Assembly (NCBI GenBank): GCA_947458795.1
Contig: CANHCD010000011.1
Span: 1-17,848, forward strand
DNA from: Cyclobacteriaceae bacterium
GTDB taxonomy: Bacteria; Bacteroidota; Bacteroidia; Cytophagales; Cyclobacteriaceae
Direction of reading: 5' to 3'
DNA: 17,848 nucleotides
How positions within the stretch are numbered: position 1 is the first letter of the stretch; the number at the start of each line of letters is the position of its first letter. The notes beneath the pieces were generated by a model that made no database searches, had not been told where the DNA came from, and saw nothing but the letters and a program-made list of their open reading frames with translations. Of this stretch, positions 7,486 to 14,208 are shown one piece after another. Both the position numbers and the translations under genes were made by a program.

Positions 7486-9177
7486 TTAATTGAGTCGAAC
7501 CTCTTCTACCGAGCAGCCGGTGGCAATCATGGGGAATACATTGTCTTCTTTCTCTACCACAACTTCTAGGAAGAAGGGGCCGTCGTGAATAAACATGTCT
7601 TCTACGGCTTCAGCGAGGTCTGCTCGATCGCTTACTTTTTTTGCCTTGATGCCGTAAGCTTCCGCAAGTTTGATGAAGTCGGGGTTATCTAATTCGGTAA
7701 AGGAATAGCGCTTGTCAAAAAACATTTGTTGCCACTGGCGTACCATGCCCAAGTAGTTGTTGTTGAGCAGGACGATTTTTACTGGGGCCTTGGTTTGCAT
7801 GATGGTACCCAGCTCCTGAATGGTCATTTGAATTCCTCCATCTCCTACCACACAGACCACTTGTCGGGAATAATCATGGAGCTGTGCTCCAAGCGCAGCT
7901 GGCAGTGCAAAGCCCATCGTGCCCAATCCTCCGGAAGTCACCTGGGTTCTGGTTTTTTTATAGTTGAAATACCGCCAAGCGATCATCTGGTGCTGACCCA
8001 CATCGGTGACAAGTACCGCATCGTCGGCCTTGTAGCGGTTGATGTGGTGAATTGCTTCTCCCATGGTCAACCCTGCTTTGGTGGGCATCAGATCATGCTG
8101 GACTACGGCTTCATTTTCTTGTTGCTCAAGGGCTCGGAATTTTGCCATCCAAGCCTCGTGCTTTTTGGAGGCAATGGCTTCGGTCAGTTTGGCCAAGCTT
8201 TCCTTGCAGTCCCCAAGTACGGCAACATCAGCTTTTACGTTTTTATTGATTTCAGAGGGATCCAACTCGAGGTGGATTACTTTGGCCTGCTTGGCATAGC
8301 GTGATAAATCCCCTGTTACACGATCGTCAAAACGCATGCCTACAGCTACCAGTACATCGCATTGGTTGGTCAGCAAGTTGGGAGCATAGTTGCCATGCAT
8401 TCCTAGCTTTCCAACATAGTTGGGATGCTCTTGGGAAAGTGCTCCTGAACCCAGCAGCGTAGATGCGGCAGGGATTCCAGATTTATCTAAGAAGAATTTG
8501 AGCTCCGCCTCGGCTTTACCCAAAATCACTCCCTGTCCAAAAAGTAGGTAAGGGCGTTCTGCTCCGTTTAGGAGAGCTGCTGCTTGTAGAATACTTGTAT
8601 CCGCAATTGGATAATGAGTTTTATAGGAGCGGAATTCTTGGCAAGGCTGGTAGTTGAATTCGCCCAATTCCACCTGTGCATTTTTAGTAATGTCGATCAA
8701 TACTGCTCCAGGTCTTCCAGATCGGGCAATAAAAAAGCCCTTGGCAATGGCAGGCGCAATATCCGCTGCCCGCCTTACTTGAAAGTTCCACTTGGTAGCA
8801 GGCATTGAAATACCCATCACGTCGGTTTCTTGAAAAGCATCTGTTCCCAAGAGATGGGCCGCTACTTGACCTGTGATGCAGACCAAAGGCGTGCTATCGA
8901 TCTGTGCGTCGGCCAGACCTGTGATCAAGTTGGTGGCTCCAGGGCCTGAGGTAGCCAAGCAAACGCCCACTTTGCCAGAAATCCGAGCATAGCCTTGTGC
9001 GGCATGGATGGCTCCTTGTTCGTGTCGAGTGAGTACGTGTTTGATTTGATCCTGGTAGTCATAAAGCGCATCATAGACGGGCATAATCGCTCCACCAGGA
9101 TAGCCAAAGATAAGTTCCGCCTGCTCTGCTATCAGCGAACGAATGACGATGTCAGCACCTCTCATCTTGGTTTCCAT
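7486..9177 (-). CDS. ilvB: Acetolactate synthase, large (catalytic) subunit
   Basis: Thiamine diphosphate- and FAD-dependent acetohydroxyacid synthase, which condenses pyruvate with pyruvate (valine/leucine) or with 2-oxobutanoate (isoleucine). 563 residues from METKMRGADIV. The ThDP catalytic glutamate lies in TRHEQGAIHAAQGYAR (E53). The central FAD/nucleotide domain follows, and GDGGIQMTIQELGTI...NNNYLGMVRQWQ is the C-terminal ThDP/Mg2+ signature. An in-frame ATG 29 codons upstream (9264) would put the start well inside ilvD with no conserved sequence, so the 9177 ATG, 4 nt after the ilvD stop, is preferred. With ilvN it forms the first common step of the pathway. Confidence 0.97.
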   Translation of the reverse strand: METKMRGADIVIRSLIAEQAELIFGYPGGAIMPVYDALYDYQDQIKHVLTRHEQGAIHAAQGYARISGKVGVCLATSGPGATNLITGLADAQIDSTPLVCITGQVAAHLLGTDAFQETDVMGISMPATKWNFQVRRAADIAPAIAKGFFIARSGRPGAVLIDITKNAQVELGEFNYQPCQEFRSYKTHYPIADTSILQAAALLNGAERPYLLFGQGVILGKAEAELKFFLDKSGIPAASTLLGSGALSQEHPNYVGKLGMHGNYAPNLLTNQCDVLVAVGMRFDDRVTGDLSRYAKQAKVIHLELDPSEINKNVKADVAVLGDCKESLAKLTEAIASKKHEAWMAKFRALEQQENEAVVQHDLMPTKAGLTMGEAIHHINRYKADDAVLVTDVGQHQMIAWRYFNYKKTRTQVTSGGLGTMGFALPAALGAQLHDYSRQVVCVVGDGGIQMTIQELGTIMQTKAPVKIVLLNNNYLGMVRQWQQMFFDKRYSFTELDNPDFIKLAEAYGIKAKKVSDRADLAEAVEDMFIHDGPFFLEVVVEKEDNVFPMIATGCSVEEVRLN

Positions 9178-9181
9178 GATC

Positions 9182-10870
9182 TTAAAATTTATCCGTAACG
9201 CAACCTTCAGAGGCGGTTGCAACAAGTTTGTTGTACTTTTTGAGTGTGCCTTGAAGGCCCTCAATTGGCTTGGGTGACCAGCTCAATTTTCGCTTGGCAA
9301 ATTCTTCTTCCGTTACCGCTACCTGAAGGCTTTGGCTGTCGGTATCGATGGTGATTAGGTCTCCATCTTTCAGTAAGCCAATTGGTCCACCGCACCAGGC
9401 TTCAGGAGTCACATGACCTACCACGAAGCCGTGGGTGCCTCCAGAAAAACGCCCATCTGTAATCAAAGCTACATCAGCACCCAATCCCGCACCGATAATC
9501 ATGGAGGTTGGCTTCAGCATTTCCGGCATTCCCGGAGCGCCTTTGGGGCCTACATTACGAATTACCACCACATCACCTGCTTGAACCTGATGGTCGCGAA
9601 TGGCATTGTTGGCATCCAACTCGGAATCAAACACTTTCGCAGGACCAGTAAATACCCTTCCTTCTTTCCCTGTAATTTTTGCAACTGCTCCCTCAGGAGC
9701 GAGGTTACCATCCAAGATGCAGAGGTGGCCTGTAGTTTTGATGGGCAACTCTACTGGATGGATCACATTGACTTGAGAAGGCACTAGGGCCTCCACTTTT
9801 TCAAGGTTCTCCGCCAAAGTCTTACCGGTGACGGTAAGGCAGTCTCCATGCAGATACCCCTTTTCCAAAAAGTACTTCATGAATGCAGGAAGCCCACCTT
9901 GCTCGTGCAGGTCCTCCATTAGAAACTTGCCCGAAGGCTTGAAGTCTCCAATCATGGGAGTTTTTCCATTGAGCTCTTTAAAGTCTTGGAGCGTAAAGTT
10001 GACGCCTGCAGTGCGCGCAATGGCGAGCAAGTGGAGTACAGCATTGGTACTTCCTCCGAGTGCAATTGCTACCCGAACGGCATTTTCAATACTCTTTCGA
10101 GTCACAATATCTTTGGGCTTGAGGTCCATCTCAAGTAGGATGCGGAGGTAATGATTTACCTCTCTACACTCTCGTAATTTTTCTGGGGAGTTGGCAGGAT
10201 TGGAAGCAGAGTAAGGGAGGGACATCCCCAGGGCTTCAATCGCAGAAGACATGGTATTGGCGGTGTACATGCCACCACAAGCTCCAGCTCCAGGACAGGC
10301 ATTGCGAATCACGCCGTCGTAGTCTTCTGGGGTAATAGTGCCTTGAATTTTTTTACCAAACGCCTCAAAGGCAGAGACAATATTTAGTTTTTCTCCTTTA
10401 TAGATCCCTGAGGCAATCGTTCCCCCATAGACCATGATGCTGGGGCGGTTGATACGGAGCATTCCAATAATTGCGCCGGGCATGTTTTTGTCACAGCCGG
10501 CTACGGCCACACAGGCATCGAAGGAATGTCCGAGAACAAAGGATTCGATGGAATCTGCTATAATTTCTCTTGAAACCAAGGAATAACGCATCCCCAAGGT
10601 TCCCATGGATGTACCGTCAGATATTCCAATGGTGTTGAATACCAATCCGGTCAACTCCTCTTCTTGGGAGGAAGCTTTGATATGCGCAGCAAAGTCATTC
10701 AGGTGCATGTTGCAGGGATTACTTTCGTAGCCGCAACTTGCGATGCCTACAAAAGGCTGCTTCATTTTTTTGTCAGACATCCCCGTTGCATAAAGCATGG
10801 CCATTCCTGCCGGATGCTCAGGGTTGTCACTTATTTCCCAGCTGTATTTTTTGAGTGGATTTTGGGTCAT
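9182..10870 (-). CDS. ilvD: Dihydroxy-acid dehydratase
   Basis: Dehydrates 2,3-dihydroxyisovalerate and 2,3-dihydroxy-3-methylvalerate to the 2-oxo acids, the last shared step before transamination. 562 residues, normal length. Likely Fe-S ligands are C53 (SNPCNMHL), C126 (AGCDKNMPG) and C198 (ACPGAGACGGMYTANTM). The substrate/metal loop GRFSGGTHGFVVGHVTPEA is near the C-terminus. It is the first structural gene of the operon although biochemically it follows IlvC. The ATG lies 12 nt beyond the U-tract of an intrinsic terminator, so its transcription depends on readthrough of that attenuator. Confidence 0.98.
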   Translation of the reverse strand: MTQNPLKKYSWEISDNPEHPAGMAMLYATGMSDKKMKQPFVGIASCGYESNPCNMHLNDFAAHIKASSQEEELTGLVFNTIGISDGTSMGTLGMRYSLVSREIIADSIESFVLGHSFDACVAVAGCDKNMPGAIIGMLRINRPSIMVYGGTIASGIYKGEKLNIVSAFEAFGKKIQGTITPEDYDGVIRNACPGAGACGGMYTANTMSSAIEALGMSLPYSASNPANSPEKLRECREVNHYLRILLEMDLKPKDIVTRKSIENAVRVAIALGGSTNAVLHLLAIARTAGVNFTLQDFKELNGKTPMIGDFKPSGKFLMEDLHEQGGLPAFMKYFLEKGYLHGDCLTVTGKTLAENLEKVEALVPSQVNVIHPVELPIKTTGHLCILDGNLAPEGAVAKITGKEGRVFTGPAKVFDSELDANNAIRDHQVQAGDVVVIRNVGPKGAPGMPEMLKPTSMIIGAGLGADVALITDGRFSGGTHGFVVGHVTPEAWCGGPIGLLKDGDLITIDTDSQSLQVAVTEEEFAKRKLSWSPKPIEGLQGTLKKYNKLVATASEGCVTDKF

Positions 10871-10882
10871 GGTAATTGAAAT

Positions 10883-10914
10883 AAAAAAAGTGCCTCTTTG
10901 GATGGAGGCACTTT
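10883..10914 (-). terminator. Intrinsic terminator (attenuator 3:4 hairpin) in front of ilvD
   Basis: On the minus strand AAAGTGCCTC (10914-10905) and GAGGCACTTT (10896-10887) form a perfect 10-bp stem with an 8-nt loop (CATCCAAA), running into seven Ts (10889-10883). It lies upstream of the operon's first gene instead of behind an operon, so it is expected to act as a regulated attenuator. Confidence 0.9.
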
Positions 10915-10950
10915 AGAAAGTATAGGTTGTTAGCTATGGTCTAGTGCCTC
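10905..10950 (-). promoter_or_regulatory. Antiterminator (2:3) alternative pairing
   Basis: GAGGCACT (10950-10943) is an exact copy of the first eight bases of the terminator's 3' arm. It can therefore pair with AGTGCCTC (10912-10905), the terminator's 5' arm, forming an 8-bp helix with a 30-nt loop that excludes the terminator. The arm overlaps the leader peptide's stop codon (10951-10949), so a ribosome finishing the peptide would mask it, whereas one stalled at the Leu/Ile codons would leave it free. Confidence 0.82.
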
Positions 10951-11008
10951 ACTGGGAAATAGAAAGAAGAATGCTAAATCGCAGGAGGAGGAACTTGGAA
11001 TAGGTCAT
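10949..11008 (-). CDS. Branched-chain amino acid leader peptide of the ilv-leu operon
   Basis: A 19-codon ORF, MTYSKFLLLRFSILLSISQ, with five leucines and two isoleucines, arranged as Leu-Leu-Leu at codons 7-9 (CTC CTC CTG) and Ile-Leu-Leu at 13-15. It lies between the likely promoter and the attenuator hairpin. Its TGA overlaps the antiterminator arm by two bases, the geometry used by leu/ilv/his/trp attenuators. The inferred role is to sense charged tRNA-Leu (and tRNA-Ile): slow translation of these codons lets the antiterminator form. No Shine-Dalgarno sequence is present; the region before the ATG is pyrimidine-rich. The same frame stays open 17 codons further upstream with more Ile/Val/Leu codons but no canonical start. 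Confidence 0.8.
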   Translation of the reverse strand: MTYSKFLLLRFSILLSISQ

Positions 11009-11046
11009 GAGGTCAGGAAAAGAAACGAGGACGATGAATCGCCTTA

Positions 11047-11077
11047 CAATAATAAAAATCTATGCCGAGACTTACAA
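11047..11077 (-). promoter_or_regulatory. Probable promoter of the ilv-leu operon
   Basis: On the minus strand TATTATTG (11054-11047) matches the Bacteroidota -7 element TAnnTTTG at five of its six fixed positions. A -33 type TTG (11077-11075) lies 20 nt upstream of it, a normal spacing. Transcription would start near 11040, giving an untranslated stretch of about 30 nt before the leader peptide and a leader RNA of about 170 nt. The octamer ATTGTAAG occurs at both elements (11078-11071 and 11050-11043). Confidence 0.55.
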
Positions 11078-11370
11078 TATTTAATTCTTTTCCTTTTCCT
11101 TATTGCAGTTATTAAAATTGGGGAAAATTAATAATTACAACATTAAATTTTTTTAAAATAGCTAACACCAATTTCATTCAGTGAAAAAGTGGGAATAAAT
11201 ACTACTTTCCAAATTTTCTATTGATTTACATTATTTTCAATTTTTTGAGATTACATCTATTTTTTGAGTAATTTTTTATCAAATCAGTGTTTAAAATGGC
11301 AATTTTTCAGTCGAAATATGTCATTTTACTAAAAATAGATGAGGGAAGGCGCTCCTCGCTCGATTTCCCT
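11055..11370. other. AT-rich divergent intergenic region between the ilv-leu operon and ispE
   Basis: No gene of credible coding character is seen here. Most of it is strongly A+T-rich. It holds a 7-bp inverted repeat TAAAATG/CATTTTA (11292-11298 and 11322-11328), extendable inward with one G.T pair, and a second one, AGGGAA/TTCCCT (11342-11347 and 11365-11370), directly before the ispE -7 element. A tandem ATTTTTTGAG (11240 and 11259) is also present. The region probably holds upstream promoter elements for both directions. Confidence 0.6.
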
Positions 11371-11378
11371 TACTTTTG
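11371..11378 (+). promoter_or_regulatory. -7 promoter element of ispE
   Basis: TACTTTTG is a full match to the Bacteroidota -7 consensus TAnnTTTG, 18 nt before the ispE ATG. A start near 11384 would give a very short 5' untranslated region. No TTG lies at the expected -33 distance; a 6-bp inverted repeat occupies that position instead. Confidence 0.6.
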
Positions 11379-11396
11379 TCCAAACAGCGTATCTCC

Positions 11397-12203
11397 ATGA
11401 TCACTTTCCCTAACGCCAAAATAAATCTAGGACTACACATCACCCAAAAAAGGAAAGATGGCTACCACGAGATCGAGTCTTGCATGGTGCCTATTCCGCT
11501 CTGTGACGCCTTAGAGATGGTTTTAGACAAAAACCCTTCTTGGACAGTGACGGGGTTGGAAGTGCCTGGAGACCCCAAAGACAACTTGATCTTGAAAGCT
11601 GAAAAGTTGCTCAAAAAAGATTACCAGGGTTTGCCTAGTCTCCAAATCCACTTGCACAAACATGTTCCCATGGGCGCTGGCTTGGGTGGGGGCTCCGCAG
11701 ATGGAGCGTTTGCACTGAAGTTGATGAACAACCTCTTTGACTTGCATTTGGACGATTTCTTTTTGGAAGAATATGCTGCAGAATTAGGGAGTGATTGCCC
11801 ATTTTTTATTGAAAATACGCCAAAAATTATCCGCGGCAGAGGGGAAATCCTTGATCCCTGTTCGGTATCCCTTCAAGGATCTTACCTGGTACTAATACAC
11901 CCAGGAATCCATGTCGGCACCAAGGAAGCTTACGCGGGGGTAGTTCCAAAGGCTCCCAAAACCAAACTAGAAACCATTTTGGCAGACCGCAGCCGCTGGA
12001 AGGAGGAGTTGGTCAATGACTTTGAACCCTCCGTGTTTCTCGCACATCCAGAATTAGCGGATTTAAAGGCTAGCCTCTACCAAGCTGGCGCATTCTATGC
12101 TGCCATGTCGGGCTCGGGCTCAAGCGTTTTTGGCTTATTTGACCAAAAGCCCACACTTCCAGACTGGCCAACGAAGTATTTTGTGTTTGAATCCCTACTT
12201 TAG
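11397..12203 (+). CDS. ispE: 4-diphosphocytidyl-2-C-methyl-D-erythritol kinase
   Basis: GHMP-family kinase of the MEP isoprenoid pathway; it phosphorylates CDP-methylerythritol with ATP. 268 residues, typical of Bacteroidota IspE. It begins MITFPNAKINLGLHI, with the catalytic lysine K8. The ATP-binding glycine loop PMGAGLGGGSADGA is at 91-104, the catalytic aspartate lies in GSDCPFF (D133), and MSGSGSSVFGLF is the C-terminal GHMP motif. An in-frame TTG at 11376 would overlap the -7 promoter element, so the ATG at 11397 is chosen. It is a single-gene unit in this window, divergent from the ilv-leu operon and convergent with the eamA gene (19-nt gap). Confidence 0.96.
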   Translation: MITFPNAKINLGLHITQKRKDGYHEIESCMVPIPLCDALEMVLDKNPSWTVTGLEVPGDPKDNLILKAEKLLKKDYQGLPSLQIHLHKHVPMGAGLGGGSADGAFALKLMNNLFDLHLDDFFLEEYAAELGSDCPFFIENTPKIIRGRGEILDPCSVSLQGSYLVLIHPGIHVGTKEAYAGVVPKAPKTKLETILADRSRWKEELVNDFEPSVFLAHPELADLKASLYQAGAFYAAMSGSGSSVFGLFDQKPTLPDWPTKYFVFESLL

Positions 12204-12222
12204 GGAAAACTGATGTAAAAAA

Positions 12223-13134
12223 TTAGGCTTTGGGAATCAATGCCTCTTTTCTCTTTTTGTGCCAATAGTTGAGCACCGGATAAATCAAAACCGATACGAA
12301 AATGATACCTGTACCCAAGTAAAACTGTTGGGTCATTTTTTCCTTTTCCCCAAAAATTAAGACCGCTAGTAGGATCCCGTAAACAGGCTCCAAATTGATG
12401 GTTAGGTTGATGGAAAAAACCGGCAGGCGCTTCATCAATTCCACCGAAACCGAAAACGCATAGACCGTACAAATCCCTGCTAGAATGAGGAGCCAAAACC
12501 AATCATTTCCTTTCCAAGCCCATTGAATCGCTGAACCATCGATGTAAGAATAGAGCGGTAAAAACAGCAAGGCCACCAAGCTCGCGGCCCCCATCTCGTA
12601 AAAAGTAATTTGGTAGGGACTATATCGAAATGTCAGGCGGCCATTGAGAATGGAAAATAGGGCACTCAAAAATGCTGCTGCCAAAGCCATGGAAAGTCCC
12701 AGCCAGTACCCATTTTCAAACTGAAAGATGACAAGCAAGCCTGAAATCACTAGCAAACCTAAAGCCACCTCGAAGGGTTTGATTCGTTTTTTGTTGATCA
12801 AGGGATCCAAAAAAGAGGTCCAAAGGGAGGTGGTAGCCATGCCTGCCAGGCAAACAGAAGCAGTAGACACCTTGGCTGACCAAAAAAAGAAGATCCAGTG
12901 TAAGGACATCAGCACCCCTACCCCTATGATTTTGAGCAAGTCCATGGGAGCTACACGGAGCGATTCTTTCCGCATTCCCATGAGCACTGCTACACCTATC
13001 GCTGCTAGCAATGTTCGGTAAAAAACAAGTTCCAATGAGGGTAGGCTAATCAGCAATCCTAAGATGGAGGTGATCCCCCAAATCAACACAATAAAGTGAA
13101 GCAGCAAGTAATCCTTGAAGGTAGCAGGAAGCAT
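12223..13134 (-). CDS. EamA/DMT-family membrane transporter
   Basis: A 303-residue protein dominated by about ten hydrophobic segments in two repeats of five, the layout of the drug/metabolite transporter superfamily (EamA domains). Examples are the first segment around LLLHFIVLIWGITSILGLL, the LAGMATTSLWTSFLDPLINKKR stretch ending the first half, and the ISFVSV-type last helix followed by the basic tail WHKKRKEALIPKA. In the second half, SINLTINLEPVYGILLAVLIFGEKE is the characteristic EamA helix pair. The substrate cannot be read from sequence; amino-acid or metabolite export is common in the family. The ATG at 13134 overlaps the upstream permease's TGA by one base (TGATG), preferred over the GTG one codon earlier. 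Confidence 0.88.
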   Translation of the reverse strand: MLPATFKDYLLLHFIVLIWGITSILGLLISLPSLELVFYRTLLAAIGVAVLMGMRKESLRVAPMDLLKIIGVGVLMSLHWIFFFWSAKVSTASVCLAGMATTSLWTSFLDPLINKKRIKPFEVALGLLVISGLLVIFQFENGYWLGLSMALAAAFLSALFSILNGRLTFRYSPYQITFYEMGAASLVALLFLPLYSYIDGSAIQWAWKGNDWFWLLILAGICTVYAFSVSVELMKRLPVFSINLTINLEPVYGILLAVLIFGEKEKMTQQFYLGTGIIFVSVLIYPVLNYWHKKRKEALIPKA

Positions 13135-14207
13135 CACCGAGGAACAGTTTTATATAAAATCAATCCCGTAAGCGCAAAAAGTAAGTTGGGCATCCAAACC
13201 GCCAAAACGGGAAACTGGGTGCCGGCCTCTGCAAAGGTGCGCGAAAGGAGAAACAACAAGATGTAGACGAAGGCAAGGAAGAAGCCAAGTGCAATTTGAA
13301 AGCCGGAGCCACCTCGCGTTTTTCGTGCCGACATAATCACGCCAATAAAAGTAAGGATAACTGAGGCGAAAGGAGACATGTATCGCACGATGCGTTCGAT
13401 GCGGTAGTAGCTCACATTGTCTGCCCCTCGTTCTTCCAAGAGGGTAATTTGCTGACTTAATTCTGGCAACTTGAGGGTTTCATGATGGTTTTCAGGCAAA
13501 TCAAAATCAGCAGGAGAAATGGAGAGCACCGTATCCATGAAATTGCCCGTCGTATAATCTTCTCCTCGCTCCTTTAGAATTCGTAGCCTCCAGTTTTCCA
13601 ATCGCCATACATTTTTGGCAGTATCCCATTGGATTAAGTCTGAAGAGAGCTTGGAAATTAGCTTCCCATCACGGATTTCTTCTAGGGTAAAGTTGTAGCC
13701 TGTATTGCTGGTCTTGTAAAATCGACTGATGTAGGCATAGGCATCTGGACCCACTTTGATGTGAATATTGGGATCCGTGGAGGCTTCTCCTTTTTCGAGG
13801 TATTGCATTCGAAATTGCGCCACTCCCGCTGTGGCACTGGGAAGAATCCATCCATTCAGCACAAAACTCGTGGCTCCAATAAGGGCTGCCGCAAAAAGAA
13901 AAGGCCGAAGCAGTCGAACAAAACTAATTCCTGAGCTCAGGATCGCTACAATCTCCGTTCTGCCCGCCATCTTGGAGGTGATGAAGATTACCGAAATAAA
14001 GACTGTAATTGGCGTTAGCAGGTTGTTGAGGTACAAGCCATAGTTGCCCATGTAGGACAAGATGTCCTTTGTGGGCACCTGGTTTCGGATATAGGTGTCG
14101 TTTTTTTCAGTAAAATCCAGGACCAAAACCACCAGAATAAGTAGGACAACTACAAAAAAGTAGGTCTTCAAAAACTCTTTGATGATAAGCTTGTCGAGAA
14201 TTTTCAT
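13134..14207 (-). CDS. LptF/LptG family permease (YjgP/YjgQ)
   Basis: Inner-membrane subunit type that, with LptB, extracts lipopolysaccharide and passes it to the periplasmic bridge. 357 residues in the family layout: three N-terminal transmembrane segments (about 11-31, 57-78, 100-122), a periplasmic beta-jellyroll domain (about 145-260) and three C-terminal segments (about 276-293, 302-320, 333-353). The start MKILDKLIIKEFLKTYFFV and the SGISFVRLLRPF stretch (coupling-helix region) are typical. It begins 1 nt after tgt and overlaps eamA by 1 nt. Whether it is the LptF or LptG paralogue cannot be settled without its partner, so no symbol is given. Confidence 0.92.
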   Translation of the reverse strand: MKILDKLIIKEFLKTYFFVVVLLILVVLVLDFTEKNDTYIRNQVPTKDILSYMGNYGLYLNNLLTPITVFISVIFITSKMAGRTEIVAILSSGISFVRLLRPFLFAAALIGATSFVLNGWILPSATAGVAQFRMQYLEKGEASTDPNIHIKVGPDAYAYISRFYKTSNTGYNFTLEEIRDGKLISKLSSDLIQWDTAKNVWRLENWRLRILKERGEDYTTGNFMDTVLSISPADFDLPENHHETLKLPELSQQITLLEERGADNVSYYRIERIVRYMSPFASVILTFIGVIMSARKTRGGSGFQIALGFFLAFVYILLFLLSRTFAEAGTQFPVLAVWMPNLLFALTGLILYKTVPR

Positions 14208-14208
14208 G

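Noticed and set aside
9178..9264. A 29-residue N-terminal extension of ilvB from an upstream in-frame ATG
   Set aside because: It lies inside the ilvD coding sequence, has no family resemblance, and the ATG at 9177 gives the standard acetolactate synthase N-terminus 4 nt after the ilvD stop.
11240..11268. Direct repeat ATTTTTTGAG (two copies 19 nt apart)
   Set aside because: Low-complexity T-rich sequence in an AT-rich region; likely by chance.
11376..11396. TTG start for ispE giving seven more residues
   Set aside because: The TTG overlaps a perfect -7 promoter element, and the family begins at MITFPNAKINLG.
12192..12206. Hairpin TCCCTA/TAGGGA between the convergent ispE and eamA genes
   Set aside because: Only 6 bp with a 3-nt loop and no T-tract on either strand, and it overlaps the ispE stop; not a credible terminator.
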